Positions 33,881 through 42,094 of a stretch of 64,000 nt of DNA are shown here, piece after piece (within the stretch, counting starts at the first letter, position 1; each line of letters begins with the position of its first letter). The translations under genes were made by a program, and so were the position numbers. The DNA comes from an uncultured Eubacteriales bacterium (GTDB lineage: Bacteria; Bacillota; Clostridia; Oscillospirales; Acutalibacteraceae), in NCBI GenBank assembly GCA_934647945.1, contig CAKUFK010000001.1, forward strand, positions 124,001 through 188,000, read 5' to 3'. Below the pieces are notes generated by a model, which saw only the letters and a list, made by a program, of their open reading frames with translations, was not told the origin of the DNA and did no database searches.

Positions 33881-34921
33881 TTACTCCAGCAGGTTCATCT
33901 GCTCGGGCAGGCCCTGCCCCGGGGCGGACAGCCCCAGATGGGCATAGGCGGCGGGGAGCACCACCCGTCCCCTCGGGGTGCGGTTGATGAAGCCGATCTG
34001 CATCAGATAGGGTTCATACACGTCCTCGATGGTCACCGCCTCCTCCCCAATGACCGCCGCCAGGGTGTCCAGCCCCACCGGCCCGCCGTTATAATGCTTA
34101 ATCATGGCCAGCAGCATCCGGCGGTCCACCATATCCAGGCCCAGCTCGTCGACCTCCAGACGGTCGAGGGCCTGCCGGGCGGCGGTCTCGCTGATGTTGC
34201 CGTCGCTGATCACCTGCGCGAAATCCCTCACCCGTTTGAGCAGCCGGTTGGCGATCCGGGGGGTGCCGCGGGACCGCGAGGCGATCTCGAGAGCGCCGTC
34301 CCGGTCACAGGGGATGTCGAGGATCTTGGCGCTGCGCTCCACGATCCGCCCCAGCTCCTCCGGAGTATAAAGCTCCAGGCGCAGGATCACCCCGAACCGG
34401 TCCCGCAGCGGCGCGGAGAGCTGACCGGCCCGGGTGGTGGCGCCGATCAAGGTAAACCGGGGCAGGGGCAGATGGATCGACGCCGCGCCCTGGCCCTTGC
34501 CGTTGATGATATCGATGGAAAAATCCTCCATCGCGGGATAGAGGATTTCCTCCACCGTCCGGGGCAGGCGGTGCACCTCGTCAATGAAGAGCACGTCGCC
34601 CTGGTCGAGGTTGGTCAGCAGGGCCGCCAGATCCCCCGCCCGTTCCAGTGCGGGGCCCGAGGTAATCCGGAAATTGACCCCCAGCTCGTTCGCGATGATG
34701 GCGGCCAGGGTGGTCTTGCCCAGGCCGGGGGGGCCGTACAGCAGCACGTGATCGAGCGCCTCCCCCCGCAGCTTGGCCGCGTCGATGAAAACCGACAGGT
34801 TCCCCTTGACCTTCTCCTGCCCGATATATTCGGTCAGGGTGCGGGGGCGAAGGGGATTGTCCCCTTCGTCCTCCGGCAGGTATTCCGCCGCGACCATACG
34901 GTTTTCGTAATCCATTTCCAT
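33881..34921 (-). CDS. ruvB: Holliday junction branch-migration ATPase
   Basis: A 346-residue AAA+ motor, with Walker A GPPGLGKTT, Walker B LFIDEVHRL, sensor 1 GATTRAG and a C-terminal winged helix (TPRGRVVLPAAYAHLG). It drives branch migration together with RuvA. It follows the small zinc-binding protein gene by 15 bp in the ruvC-ruvA-(zinc)-ruvB order. Confidence 0.95.
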   Translation of the reverse strand: MEMDYENRMVAAEYLPEDEGDNPLRPRTLTEYIGQEKVKGNLSVFIDAAKLRGEALDHVLLYGPPGLGKTTLAAIIANELGVNFRITSGPALERAGDLAALLTNLDQGDVLFIDEVHRLPRTVEEILYPAMEDFSIDIINGKGQGAASIHLPLPRFTLIGATTRAGQLSAPLRDRFGVILRLELYTPEELGRIVERSAKILDIPCDRDGALEIASRSRGTPRIANRLLKRVRDFAQVISDGNISETAARQALDRLEVDELGLDMVDRRMLLAMIKHYNGGPVGLDTLAAVIGEEAVTIEDVYEPYLMQIGFINRTPRGRVVLPAAYAHLGLSAPGQGLPEQMNLLE

Positions 34922-34936
34922 GTCAGGCGATCCTCC

Positions 34937-35194
34937 TCACCGGGGTCTCCGGCTGTTACAAGGACGAAACAGCATGAGATTGCAGCTTTCACAGTACCAG
35001 ACATCCGGCTGCAGCACCCCGCCGAACGGTGGTTCCCAGTTTCCAATATATAGCGCCGGCTTCATTTTCAGGCGTTCCCACCGTGTGGGCGGTTCCTCGT
35101 CCGTCTGCTCATACCAGAGCAGACGCTGACCGGCAGCATCCAGACAGCCCCGCCTCATGGGCTCTCCGCAGGCCGGACAGTGAATCCTATCCAT
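34937..35194 (-). CDS. Small zinc-ribbon-like protein (DUF6487-type)
   Basis: An 85-residue protein with HCPACGEPM at the N-terminus and WYCESCNLM near the C-terminus, forming a likely four-Cys zinc site. A Trp-containing beta region lies between. It resembles the DUF6487 family as I recall it. It is inserted between ruvA and ruvB with only one base after ruvA's stop side, so it is co-translated with the recombination genes. A functional link to RuvAB is untested. Confidence 0.65.
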   Translation of the reverse strand: MDRIHCPACGEPMRRGCLDAAGQRLLWYEQTDEEPPTRWERLKMKPALYIGNWEPPFGGVLQPDVWYCESCNLMLFRPCNSRRPR

Positions 35195-35195
35195 C

Positions 35196-35804
35196 TCAGC
35201 GTTTCCCCAGCGTCTTAAGGGCTTCCCGCACCAGCGTCTCCACCGGCAGGGCGCTGTCCAGCCGCCCCACGGCGGCGGCGGCTTCCCCGGGGGTGAACCC
35301 CAGCACCGTCAGGGCGGCGGCCGCTTCAGCGGCGTTTCCCGCCGCGCTCACACCGCCCGGCACACCTGCCTCCGGCAGCTCCATCCCGCCGGAAGACGCC
35401 AGAGCCCCCACCTTATCCTTCATTTCCAGTACGATCCGCTGGGCCAGCTTGGCGCCCACCCCCTGGGCCTTGGTCAGGGATTTGAAATCCCCCGCCGCCA
35501 CCGCCAGGGCCACCCGTTCGGGGGACAGTTCGGAAAGGATGGCCAATCCCACCTTGGGCCCCACGCCAGACACGGCGGTCAGCTGCTTGAAACAAGTGAG
35601 TTCCCCCTGGCTGGCAAACCCGAACAGCTCGAGTGCGTCTTCCCGGACGTTCAGCACGGTATACAGCATTGCTTCCTGCCCCACGGGCGGGAGCTGCCGG
35701 GCGGTGTTCATGGTAATATGGCACTTATAGCCCACCCCGCCGCATTCGATGACCGCCATTTTGGGATCCGCGTGGATGAGGTCGCCCCTTACACTGTAAT
35801 ACAT
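35196..35804 (-). CDS. ruvA: Holliday junction DNA helicase subunit RuvA
   Basis: A 202-residue protein. The N-terminal OB fold (MYYSVRGDLIHADPK), two helix-hairpin-helix motifs (LTAVSGVGPKVGLAIL and LTKAQGVGAKLAQRIV) and a C-terminal RuvB-binding domain are visible. AAAGGAG precedes the ATG at 35804. It lies 22 bp behind ruvC. Confidence 0.93.
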   Translation of the reverse strand: MYYSVRGDLIHADPKMAVIECGGVGYKCHITMNTARQLPPVGQEAMLYTVLNVREDALELFGFASQGELTCFKQLTAVSGVGPKVGLAILSELSPERVALAVAAGDFKSLTKAQGVGAKLAQRIVLEMKDKVGALASSGGMELPEAGVPGGVSAAGNAAEAAAALTVLGFTPGEAAAAVGRLDSALPVETLVREALKTLGKR

Positions 35805-35826
35805 ATCCTGGCTCCTTTTTCCTCCA

Positions 35827-36336
35827 TCATGTCCGCCGCCCGGCGACGATGCTGCGCTTGAGGGCCGTGCCCCCCATCTGCCCGTGGCAGATGGCGATAG
35901 CCAGGGCATCGGCGGTATCGTCGGGTTTCGGGACCTCCCGCAGCCCGAGAAGCCGCCGGGTCATCTCCATCACCTGGGGCTTTTCCGCCTGGCCATAGCC
36001 CGTAACCGCACTCTTGACCTGCAACGGAGTATACTCATACAACGGCACGCCCCGCTTTTTCGCCGCCAGCAGGATCACCCCTCTGGCCTGGGCCACATCG
36101 ATAGCCGTCTTCTGGTTGTTTTTGAAATACAGCTTCTCCACCGCCAGGGCGTCGGGCTTCGCCCGGTCGATGAGGGCGAGCAGTTCATCATATATGATCT
36201 CGAGCCGGCGGGAAAAGTCCATTCCCGCCGGGGTGAGCACCGCGCCGTAATCCAGGGGAGCGAACCGTCCCCGCTCATACCGGACCACACCCCAGCCCAC
36301 AATGGCGTAGCCCGGATCGATCCCCAGTACGATCAA
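35827..36336 (-). CDS. ruvC: Holliday junction resolvase
   Basis: A 169-residue RNase H-fold nuclease. The catalytic acids are visible in LGIDPG, AVEKLYF and PDDTADALAIAICH. The start is judged to be TTG at 36336, because AGGGGGG lies a suitable distance upstream, and the ATG seven codons earlier precedes that ribosome site. A promoter with extended -10 is at 36366-36395. Confidence 0.92.
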   Translation of the reverse strand: MIVLGIDPGYAIVGWGVVRYERGRFAPLDYGAVLTPAGMDFSRRLEIIYDELLALIDRAKPDALAVEKLYFKNNQKTAIDVAQARGVILLAAKKRGVPLYEYTPLQVKSAVTGYGQAEKPQVMEMTRRLLGLREVPKPDDTADALAIAICHGQMGGTALKRSIVAGRRT

Positions 36337-36365
36337 GCGCGTCCCCCCTCTCAACATAACGATTT

Positions 36366-36395
36366 ATTATAGCACAAGCTTCCAGCTCCCCGCAA
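36366..36395 (-). promoter_or_regulatory. Promoter of the ruvCAB operon
   Basis: Minus-strand TTGCGG, an 18-bp spacer, and TGCTATAAT with an extended -10. No clear SOS box was noticed. Confidence 0.65.
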
Positions 36396-36418
36396 CTCCC
36401 AAAACTGTGCGTATGACC

Positions 36419-37177
36419 CTATTTCATCAGACGGGCAAGCGCCTCGACCGCGATCCCCGCCGCCGCGTCGGTTTCGGCCGCGCGCGGGTTCGGCAGCCCC
36501 GCCTTTTCCCGTTCCTGATTCCAGATGACCTGGAGCACACAACCCGCCCGCAGCCCTCTTGCCGCCGCGACGGTATACAGGGCGGCCGTCTCCATCTCCG
36601 AGGCCAGACACCCGCCCTTGAGCCACGCCTGCCAGGCGGTCTGGAGCTGACAGGCCACCGGCGACTCTTCCGGGCTGTGCTGGCCGTAAAACGAATCCTT
36701 GCTCTGCACCACGCCGATATGGACTGCCCTGTCCCATTTTCCAGCCGCGGCGGCGAGCGCACCCGTCACCTCAAAATCGGCCACGGCGGGGAATTCCACC
36801 GGCAGATATTCCCGGGAGGTCCCCTCCATCCGGATGGCCCCCGTGGCTACCACCACATCCCCGCCCTGCACGGACAAGGCCATGCCGCCGCAGGTACCCA
36901 CCCGGATCAGGGTTTTCACTCCGCAGCGCGCAAGCTCCTCTACACAGATGGCGGTGGACGGCCCGCCGATCCCATGGGAGGTCACGAGCACCCGTTCGCT
37001 CCCGATCCGGCCCGACCAGGTGGTATACTCGCGGTTCTGCGCTTCAAAGCAGGCGCCCTCCATCCTCCGGGCAATGGACTCCACCCGTCCCGGGTCACCG
37101 GTGACGATGGCATACGCCGCCCCCTGCGCTGGTGTCAGCCCAATATGAAACATGGTCTCCCGGTTGAATTCCATCAT
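36419..37177 (-). CDS. Uridine/nucleoside phosphorylase
   Basis: A 252-residue PNP/UDP-superfamily enzyme. Motifs are VTGDPGRV (phosphate-binding), LIRVGTCGGM and the substrate-ribose region ASEMETAALY. It splits uridine or a related nucleoside with phosphate. Two adjacent ATGs (37177 and 37174) both follow GCGAGG. It is preceded by an extended -10 promoter (TGCTATACT, about 37228-37236). Confidence 0.85.
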   Translation of the reverse strand: MMEFNRETMFHIGLTPAQGAAYAIVTGDPGRVESIARRMEGACFEAQNREYTTWSGRIGSERVLVTSHGIGGPSTAICVEELARCGVKTLIRVGTCGGMALSVQGGDVVVATGAIRMEGTSREYLPVEFPAVADFEVTGALAAAAGKWDRAVHIGVVQSKDSFYGQHSPEESPVACQLQTAWQAWLKGGCLASEMETAALYTVAAARGLRAGCVLQVIWNQEREKAGLPNPRAAETDAAAGIAVEALARLMK

Positions 37178-37388
37178 GCCTCGCCCGCTCCCTTTTCCTA
37201 ATCTGATGCTATTTGGTGACGGTATCCAGTATAGCACATTCCGTGGAAAATACGTGAACAAAATCGGAATTCGCTTCCATCGGCCGGCGTCTGGCGGCAT
37301 TCTCCAGAAAAACCCACACCAAATAGAGTGAATTTTTATCACATTATAAAAATAGAAAAATCCGATGGATCAAATTTTTAGAACGAGG

Positions 37389-37426
37389 AAAAAAGCCGCC
37401 TTCCATTGAAAGGAAAAGCGGCTTTT
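37389..37426 (-). terminator. Leftward intrinsic terminator
   Basis: An AAAAGCCGC/GCGGCTTTT stem with a T-run (TTTTTT) on the minus-strand side. Confidence 0.75.
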
Positions 37427-37588
37427 CGGGATCTACACCGGATCCAGTCCCCGTTATATAAATAATGTGAATATGCCTAACCGAATTCAAAACCATTTTT
37501 TCTGGTTTTTGACTACTTTTTTATGCTTTTCCCATTAAATCTGGATTTTATACGCTGTTTTAATGGAAAATATTTGGTCGAATCCCTC

Positions 37589-37617
37589 TTGTTTTCCAGA
37601 AAATTATGTGATATAAT
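37589..37617 (+). promoter_or_regulatory. Plus-strand sigma-A-like promoter opposing the acyl-carrier operon
   Basis: TTGTTT, a 17-bp spacer and a perfect TATAAT. It would transcribe rightward into the 3' end of the convergent operon; no sense gene follows. Confidence 0.5.
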
Positions 37618-37623
37618 TTCACA

Positions 37624-37652
37624 GAAAAAAGTGGAAATTTTGACAAATTTCC
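37624..37652 (-). terminator. Terminator of the acyl-carrier/ABC operon
   Basis: An eight-base GGAAATTT/AAATTTCC stem followed by ACTTTTTTC on the minus strand, immediately after the last stop codon. Confidence 0.65.
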
Positions 37653-37654
37653 GC

Positions 37655-37912
37655 CTATTCCGGCCGAAGTGTTCCCTGCTGGATATTCCGGATCAGGCCG
37701 CAGATGTCCCCGATGGTGCCGACATACCGGAGCCCCAGCCTCTCAGGGGGGACCTCGATACCGAAGGCCTCTTCGATCGCCACGACCAAGCTGATACAGT
37801 TTAAGCTGTTCATGCCGTCGCGGCGCAGGTCCTCATCCGCCGGCACATTCTCCCAATCATAAGGCCCGACGGTCTCGCCGAGCAGCCTGCGCACCTGAGC
37901 TTCGATATTCAT
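37655..37912 (-). CDS. Acyl carrier protein 1 of the biosynthetic operon
   Basis: An 85-residue phosphopantetheine-binding protein. The attachment Ser is Ser36 in GMNSLNCI, which departs from the usual DSL motif (Asn in place of Asp). The flanking helices (VVAIEEAFGIEVPPERL, VGTIGDICGLI) fit the family. Its start overlaps the stop of the AMP-ligase gene by four bases. It would carry a thioester-bound acyl or aminoacyl group. Confidence 0.82.
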   Translation of the reverse strand: MNIEAQVRRLLGETVGPYDWENVPADEDLRRDGMNSLNCISLVVAIEEAFGIEVPPERLGLRYVGTIGDICGLIRNIQQGTLRPE

Positions 37913-39246
37913 CCCTGTCTCTCACCCCTGTTGCGCAGCAGCTTGCCCGAAGCGTTTCGCGGCAGGCGGTCCACGATCTCAAAATCGTCCGGATATTGGT
38001 AGGGGGACAGTGTCTTCCGGCAAAGTTCCCATAGCTCCCGTCTCGTCATGCCTGGGGCCACTGCTTCCAGGTGGATGCGCTGCCCTACCACCTCATCGCG
38101 TTTCCCATAGGCCATCACGTCCACGATGCCGTCCTCCTCGCGCAAGGCGTTCTCGATTTCCTGCGGATATACGTTGATGCCGGCCCGTATAATCAGGTCG
38201 TCGCGGCGCGAACGGATATACAGGCGGCCGTCGGCGTCGGTATCGGCTATGTCGCCGGTGTGCAGCCAGCCACCGCAAAGCGCCCGCCTGGTTTCATCCG
38301 GGCAGCGGTAATATCCCTTCATCCGGCTTTCTCCCAGCAGGAACAGCTCCCCATCCTCAATGGTATATTCCCAACAGGGAAGGGGCGTCCCGACCGAGCC
38401 GGGCGCTTTGTCGAACAGCTCGGGTGGCAGATAGCTGACCCGCGGCCCGGCCTCGGTCAAGCCGTACACATGGTATATCACGGTTTCGGGCATGGCCTCG
38501 CGCATCCGTACGGCCACGCTCGGCGTCATGCATTCCCCGCTGACGGCCGCGCTATGCAGCGGCAGCACCCGGCCGCGGCGGCGCGCCGCCCCGCACAGCA
38601 GATAGAAAAGGGTTGGTGTGCCGCACAGCACCGTCGTCCCGTCCTCCTCTATCGCGTCGAGCAGGCGCAGCGGCTGGAAATCGCCGCCGTCAAACACGAT
38701 ATCCACCCCTTTGACCAGGGAGAGGAAGAATTCCCCCATGAGGACGGCGCAATGGTACAGCGGCCGGGCGATCCGGATCTGGCCCCGGATATCGAAATAC
38801 CCCTCCACCGCGAGCAGGTTCACGAGCAGCCCGTCGTCGGCCAGCATGGCCCCCTTGGGCACGCCCGTCGTCCCGGATGTATAAAGGATCAGCCGTATCC
38901 CCTCCAGCGTCTCTTCCTCAGGCGACGGAATCCCTACCGTGAGCGGTCCCTGCTCGGTCAGGATGCAGGAGAGCCCCGCCGCCCGTCGGATCTTTTCCAC
39001 ATGGGCCCTGCCGTATCGCGGTGACAGCGGTACGGCGGTCTTGCCCGCCGACAGGCAGGCCAGCAGCAGGAGGGCTGTGTCCAGATCCGAGCGGCAGAGG
39101 ATGCCGTACAGACGGCCCGACAGCGTCCTGCCGATTTCTTCCGCCTCCTCAAACAGCTTACTGAAGGTCATGGACCGCGTTTCATCCCGCACGATCCTGT
39201 TCGGATGTTCCCTGGCCCGCTCGCGCAGATAGGTATACAGCGTCAT
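37909..39246 (-). CDS. AMP-forming acyl/amino-acid ligase (ANL superfamily)
   Basis: A 445-residue adenylating enzyme, short for the family. The P-loop YTSGTTGVPKG lies at about 122-132, YGLTEAGP is the adenine-binding motif, LHTGDIADTD and RSRRDDLIIRAG lead to the hinge, and NASGKLLR carries the catalytic Lys. It probably activates a carboxylic acid with ATP and loads it on one of the two flanking carrier proteins. The start at 39246 has AAGGAGG nine bases upstream. The substrate is unknown. Confidence 0.85.
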   Translation of the reverse strand: MTLYTYLRERAREHPNRIVRDETRSMTFSKLFEEAEEIGRTLSGRLYGILCRSDLDTALLLLACLSAGKTAVPLSPRYGRAHVEKIRRAAGLSCILTEQGPLTVGIPSPEEETLEGIRLILYTSGTTGVPKGAMLADDGLLVNLLAVEGYFDIRGQIRIARPLYHCAVLMGEFFLSLVKGVDIVFDGGDFQPLRLLDAIEEDGTTVLCGTPTLFYLLCGAARRRGRVLPLHSAAVSGECMTPSVAVRMREAMPETVIYHVYGLTEAGPRVSYLPPELFDKAPGSVGTPLPCWEYTIEDGELFLLGESRMKGYYRCPDETRRALCGGWLHTGDIADTDADGRLYIRSRRDDLIIRAGINVYPQEIENALREEDGIVDVMAYGKRDEVVGQRIHLEAVAPGMTRRELWELCRKTLSPYQYPDDFEIVDRLPRNASGKLLRNRGERQG

Positions 39247-39297
39247 CTTCAAATCCTCCTTTATCCTCACCGCAGCCCCAGCGTATATCCCGGCCGG

Positions 39298-39543
39298 TCA
39301 GGCAGGAGATAACCGGTATTTCTCCATGAGTGCGTAGACATCGCCCACCGTTTGAATCGCCTCGGGATCCAGATCCGCCTCCTTCAGGGTGACGCCGAAT
39401 TCCTCCTCCAGCGCCACGAGCACCTCCACCAGCCGCAGGCTGTCGATTCCCAAATCGTCCTTGAGCCGCTGCTCCCTTTCCGGGGAGTCGCACCAACAGT
39501 ACCGCCGCAGTACGTCGTTGACCTGTTGTTCTACCTTATCCAT
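39298..39543 (-). CDS. Acyl carrier protein 2 of the biosynthetic operon
   Basis: An 81-residue carrier protein with the canonical LGIDSLRLVE motif (Ser35). A downstream acidic helix (LVALEEEFGV) supports the call. Two nearby ATGs exist; the second (39543) is preferred because AGGAGG abuts the first. It lies between the ligase and the predicted acyltransferase. Confidence 0.82.
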   Translation of the reverse strand: MDKVEQQVNDVLRRYCWCDSPEREQRLKDDLGIDSLRLVEVLVALEEEFGVTLKEADLDPEAIQTVGDVYALMEKYRLSPA

Positions 39544-39545
39544 CT

Positions 39546-40394
39546 TCATCCTCCTAATCGGCTCCGCAGTTCCGCCATGAGCCTGTTGTCCATCCGGGCG
39601 GTTTCCTGCAGAAGGGTATAAAACTGTGAGGGCGGAACCGTGCGTTTGAGATGATAATACTCCGACAACGCATAGATGCGTTCCATTTCGGGTTCCATCT
39701 TCCGCATGAACGCCATGTCCAACCCGTAGTCCTCGTAATAAGCCGCGATCCGGTAACGCAGCTGCTTATAAATCCCGATCATGTCCCGCAGCCGTCTGCC
39801 GACGTCGGGGATCCCGTCGAGATCCTGTTCATAGAACCAGAAATCCACGTGATTTTCCGGTTTGAAGATGCGGCCGTTCCAAAACCGCCGGCGTTCCTCC
39901 CTGTCCAACCCACGGCGCAAGCACAGGTGAAATCCACTTCCCGCATACGCCTCCCGCAGCTCGGTACCGGTCAGCATCACCGATTTGTCCGGGATATCGT
40001 TGAAGACGGCCCACCCCTCCCCCTCGGGGAGCAGCCGGACATAATGGTCGTCCCGGAAGCCCCGCGCCATCAGGACGCTCTTGGTGAATTCCGGGGTGAC
40101 CAGGATCAAGACAGCCTCCCGCTCCGTCTGTTCCGACAACGTCTCGAGCCAGGCGGATAGCTCCTGCTCCCGTTTTTCGAAGGCCAGCATCCCCCTGGCG
40201 CGCAGATCATCCTGAATCCGCCCCACCCGGTCGAAGCGGACTGGGCTCATCCCCTGGATGACCATGAAGAAAAAGAGCTCCTTGAGCGGAACGGCGCTGT
40301 TATAGTACAGCGGCGCCACATCGACCTCTTGCTGCCGCAGGAACGCCAGCACCTGGTTTTCCACGCAGGACAAACCGTACAGCCCCTCAAACAT
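39546..40394 (-). CDS. BtrH-like predicted acyltransferase/Cys-hydrolase-fold protein
   Basis: A 282-residue soluble protein that I do not firmly recognise. A Cys (Cys10, in GLSCVENQ) near the N-terminus, a His (His117, in FRDDHYVRLL) and a following Asn/Asp (WAVFNDIPD) form the order seen in papain-like and BtrH N-terminal domains. BtrH transfers an aminoacyl group from an acyl carrier protein to an aminoglycoside amine, which would suit the neighbouring carrier proteins and ligase. The C-terminal half is helical. It overlaps the upstream kinase-like gene by eight bases. The family link is inference from motif order only. Confidence 0.5.
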   Translation of the reverse strand: MFEGLYGLSCVENQVLAFLRQQEVDVAPLYYNSAVPLKELFFFMVIQGMSPVRFDRVGRIQDDLRARGMLAFEKREQELSAWLETLSEQTEREAVLILVTPEFTKSVLMARGFRDDHYVRLLPEGEGWAVFNDIPDKSVMLTGTELREAYAGSGFHLCLRRGLDREERRRFWNGRIFKPENHVDFWFYEQDLDGIPDVGRRLRDMIGIYKQLRYRIAAYYEDYGLDMAFMRKMEPEMERIYALSEYYHLKRTVPPSQFYTLLQETARMDNRLMAELRSRLGG

Positions 40395-41025
40395 ACCGCA
40401 ACACCCCGGCCACCGCCTCTTTGACCCGGTCAAAGCTCTCCTCTTCCCCGCGATCAGTGGGGATCGGGATCCCCCCGTTCTCGGCGGCGATTTCCCGGTA
40501 TTCCCGCCGCAGGCGGTGCTGTAGCGGCACGTCGATATACCGGTCCCGTTCACTCGCGCGGGACCGCACCCTCCGGATGGCGGTATCCACATCTACATCC
40601 AGGAAAAAGGCGAGATCCGGCTTCGGGATGCTGGCAGATATCTCGTAAATCCAGCGGTCCTGCTCATAGCCCCTGGCTCTCAGATTGGCCAGGCAGGAAT
40701 AAAAATACCGGTCGCTGACCACGGTTTCCCCCCGCTCGAGGCGGGGGCGGATCACCCGGTTGGAATGCTGTACCCGGTCGCTCGCGCAGTAGAGGGACAG
40801 CGCCCGGTAATCGTAGGCATCGTGGGCCGGCGTGTCCATATACGTGCGGAAAATCTCCGACTGCCGCACCGCGTCGGTGGGCTGCTTGGTCAGGAAGGCC
40901 GGCACCTCCAGCTCTTCCAGATACCGCGTCAACCTGCGGATGAGGGTGGTTTTCCCACAGCCGTCCAGCCCGCAGAAGGTGATCAGAAGGCCGGGAGTCT
41001 CATGCGGTCGCATTTGCAGCTTCAT
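40387..41025 (-). CDS. Thymidylate-kinase-like P-loop protein
   Basis: A 212-residue protein with Walker A CGLDGCGKTT, the DRYFYS motif of nucleoside monophosphate kinases and an Arg-rich lid (RRVRSRASERDRYID). It is a paralogue type rather than the housekeeping Tmk by context. It is encoded between an NTP_transf_5 protein and the BtrH-like protein, with overlaps on both sides. It may phosphorylate a nucleotide or small molecule for the pathway. AAAGGAG supports the ATG at 41025. Confidence 0.75.
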   Translation of the reverse strand: MKLQMRPHETPGLLITFCGLDGCGKTTLIRRLTRYLEELEVPAFLTKQPTDAVRQSEIFRTYMDTPAHDAYDYRALSLYCASDRVQHSNRVIRPRLERGETVVSDRYFYSCLANLRARGYEQDRWIYEISASIPKPDLAFFLDVDVDTAIRRVRSRASERDRYIDVPLQHRLRREYREIAAENGGIPIPTDRGEEESFDRVKEAVAGVLRYV

Positions 41026-42094
41026 ACAGCTTCTCCTTTCGGACGCCGCAGAACATCCACTCGTCAAACGGCATCCCATGGCGGAACACCCTCCCGTCGG
41101 ACGGGCGATAGATCTCGCCCAGCCGTTCCATATCCCACGGCTTCAGGCCCTCGAGGAGCCCGTCCAGGACCGGATGGCGCATGGAAAAGAGCGCGCGGGT
41201 GTGATAGAAGGAAAAGGCACACTCCCCTTTGAGGCCGCAGGCCTCCGCCCGTTCCAGGACCTCCGCGGCGAGAGCCTCGTCCAGGTCCTCTCTCAGCAGC
41301 AGATAGAGGTCGCTGAATTTGTAAAGCGACAAATCCCGGCCCATCTCCACCCAGTTGTAGATGCTGGCCTCCTTATAGAGATGAGCGCAAAGATGCAGCA
41401 GGAAATCGGCCGGCGCCAGGGTATAAAGCGGCGCTTCCGCCGTCTCGATCCGCGCCTGCCTCCCCTCGAGCAGCCGCTCCACGGCGCCGCTGTCCCGGGC
41501 CTGATAATCGAGGGTGAAATTGATGTCGATCTCCCAGTAAGGCATCCCCGGCAGATCCACTTTCCGGACAAACGGCACCGTTTCGCCCCGGTTCATCCGG
41601 GAAGAGATGATCTCCTGCCGGGTCGCCGGACGGAACCGGCCGGCACGCAGAACCCCCTGCTCGAAGCCGCTTTCCCGCAGCCGGTCGGACAGGGCGGGAA
41701 TGTCCCGTGCCTGAATGAGGATGTCCATGTCGTTTGAGGTGCGCAGCCCGTCCGGATACCGGCTGACCAGCAGCCCGCCCTTGAGGAGGGCGTATGGAAA
41801 CGGCGCGTCCCGGAGCATCCCTCCAAGCTGGCCGAGAAGGCGGCGGTAACTGCTGGTGCGCAGCCGGTTCTGCTCATAGACCGCCTCCAGCGCGCCGCGG
41901 AATTCCCGGTTGACCGAGGGAAGGAGGCCGGCATTCTGAAGGGTGTGGTACGCCGCTCCCCCCATCCGGTTGAAAAGGAGGTGGCCTAATATGTAGGGAT
42001 AATCCAGGCCCTGCGCCATCCAATCCCGGAGCCTTTCCGGATCCGCGTCCTGAAAACGGCAGAGCTCCAGTATGTATGCGTTCTCCCGCCTCAT
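41000..42094 (-). CDS. NTP_transf_5 family nucleotidyltransferase
   Basis: A 364-residue protein with the KGG and SNDMDILIQ nucleotidyltransferase pattern (two acids separated by one residue) and a downstream WEIDINF segment giving a third acid. The C-terminal half is helical. Families of this type occur with lasso-peptide, glycan and other secondary-metabolite operons, where their substrates are mostly unknown. It overlaps the last ABC gene by four bases and the kinase-like gene by 26. AGGAGG supports the start. Confidence 0.72.
   Translation of the reverse strand: MRRENAYILELCRFQDADPERLRDWMAQGLDYPYILGHLLFNRMGGAAYHTLQNAGLLPSVNREFRGALEAVYEQNRLRTSSYRRLLGQLGGMLRDAPFPYALLKGGLLVSRYPDGLRTSNDMDILIQARDIPALSDRLRESGFEQGVLRAGRFRPATRQEIISSRMNRGETVPFVRKVDLPGMPYWEIDINFTLDYQARDSGAVERLLEGRQARIETAEAPLYTLAPADFLLHLCAHLYKEASIYNWVEMGRDLSLYKFSDLYLLLREDLDEALAAEVLERAEACGLKGECAFSFYHTRALFSMRHPVLDGLLEGLKPWDMERLGEIYRPSDGRVFRHGMPFDEWMFCGVRKEKLYEAANATA

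Larger units (their letters stand above)
37178..37654. other. AT-rich intergenic region with terminators and an oppositely directed promoter
   Basis: About 475 bp. It carries the phosphorylase promoter (near 37228), a terminator for leftward transcripts (37389-37426), an AT-rich stretch, a plus-strand promoter (37589-37617) and a second leftward terminator (37624-37652). No gene is seen. Confidence 0.6.
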
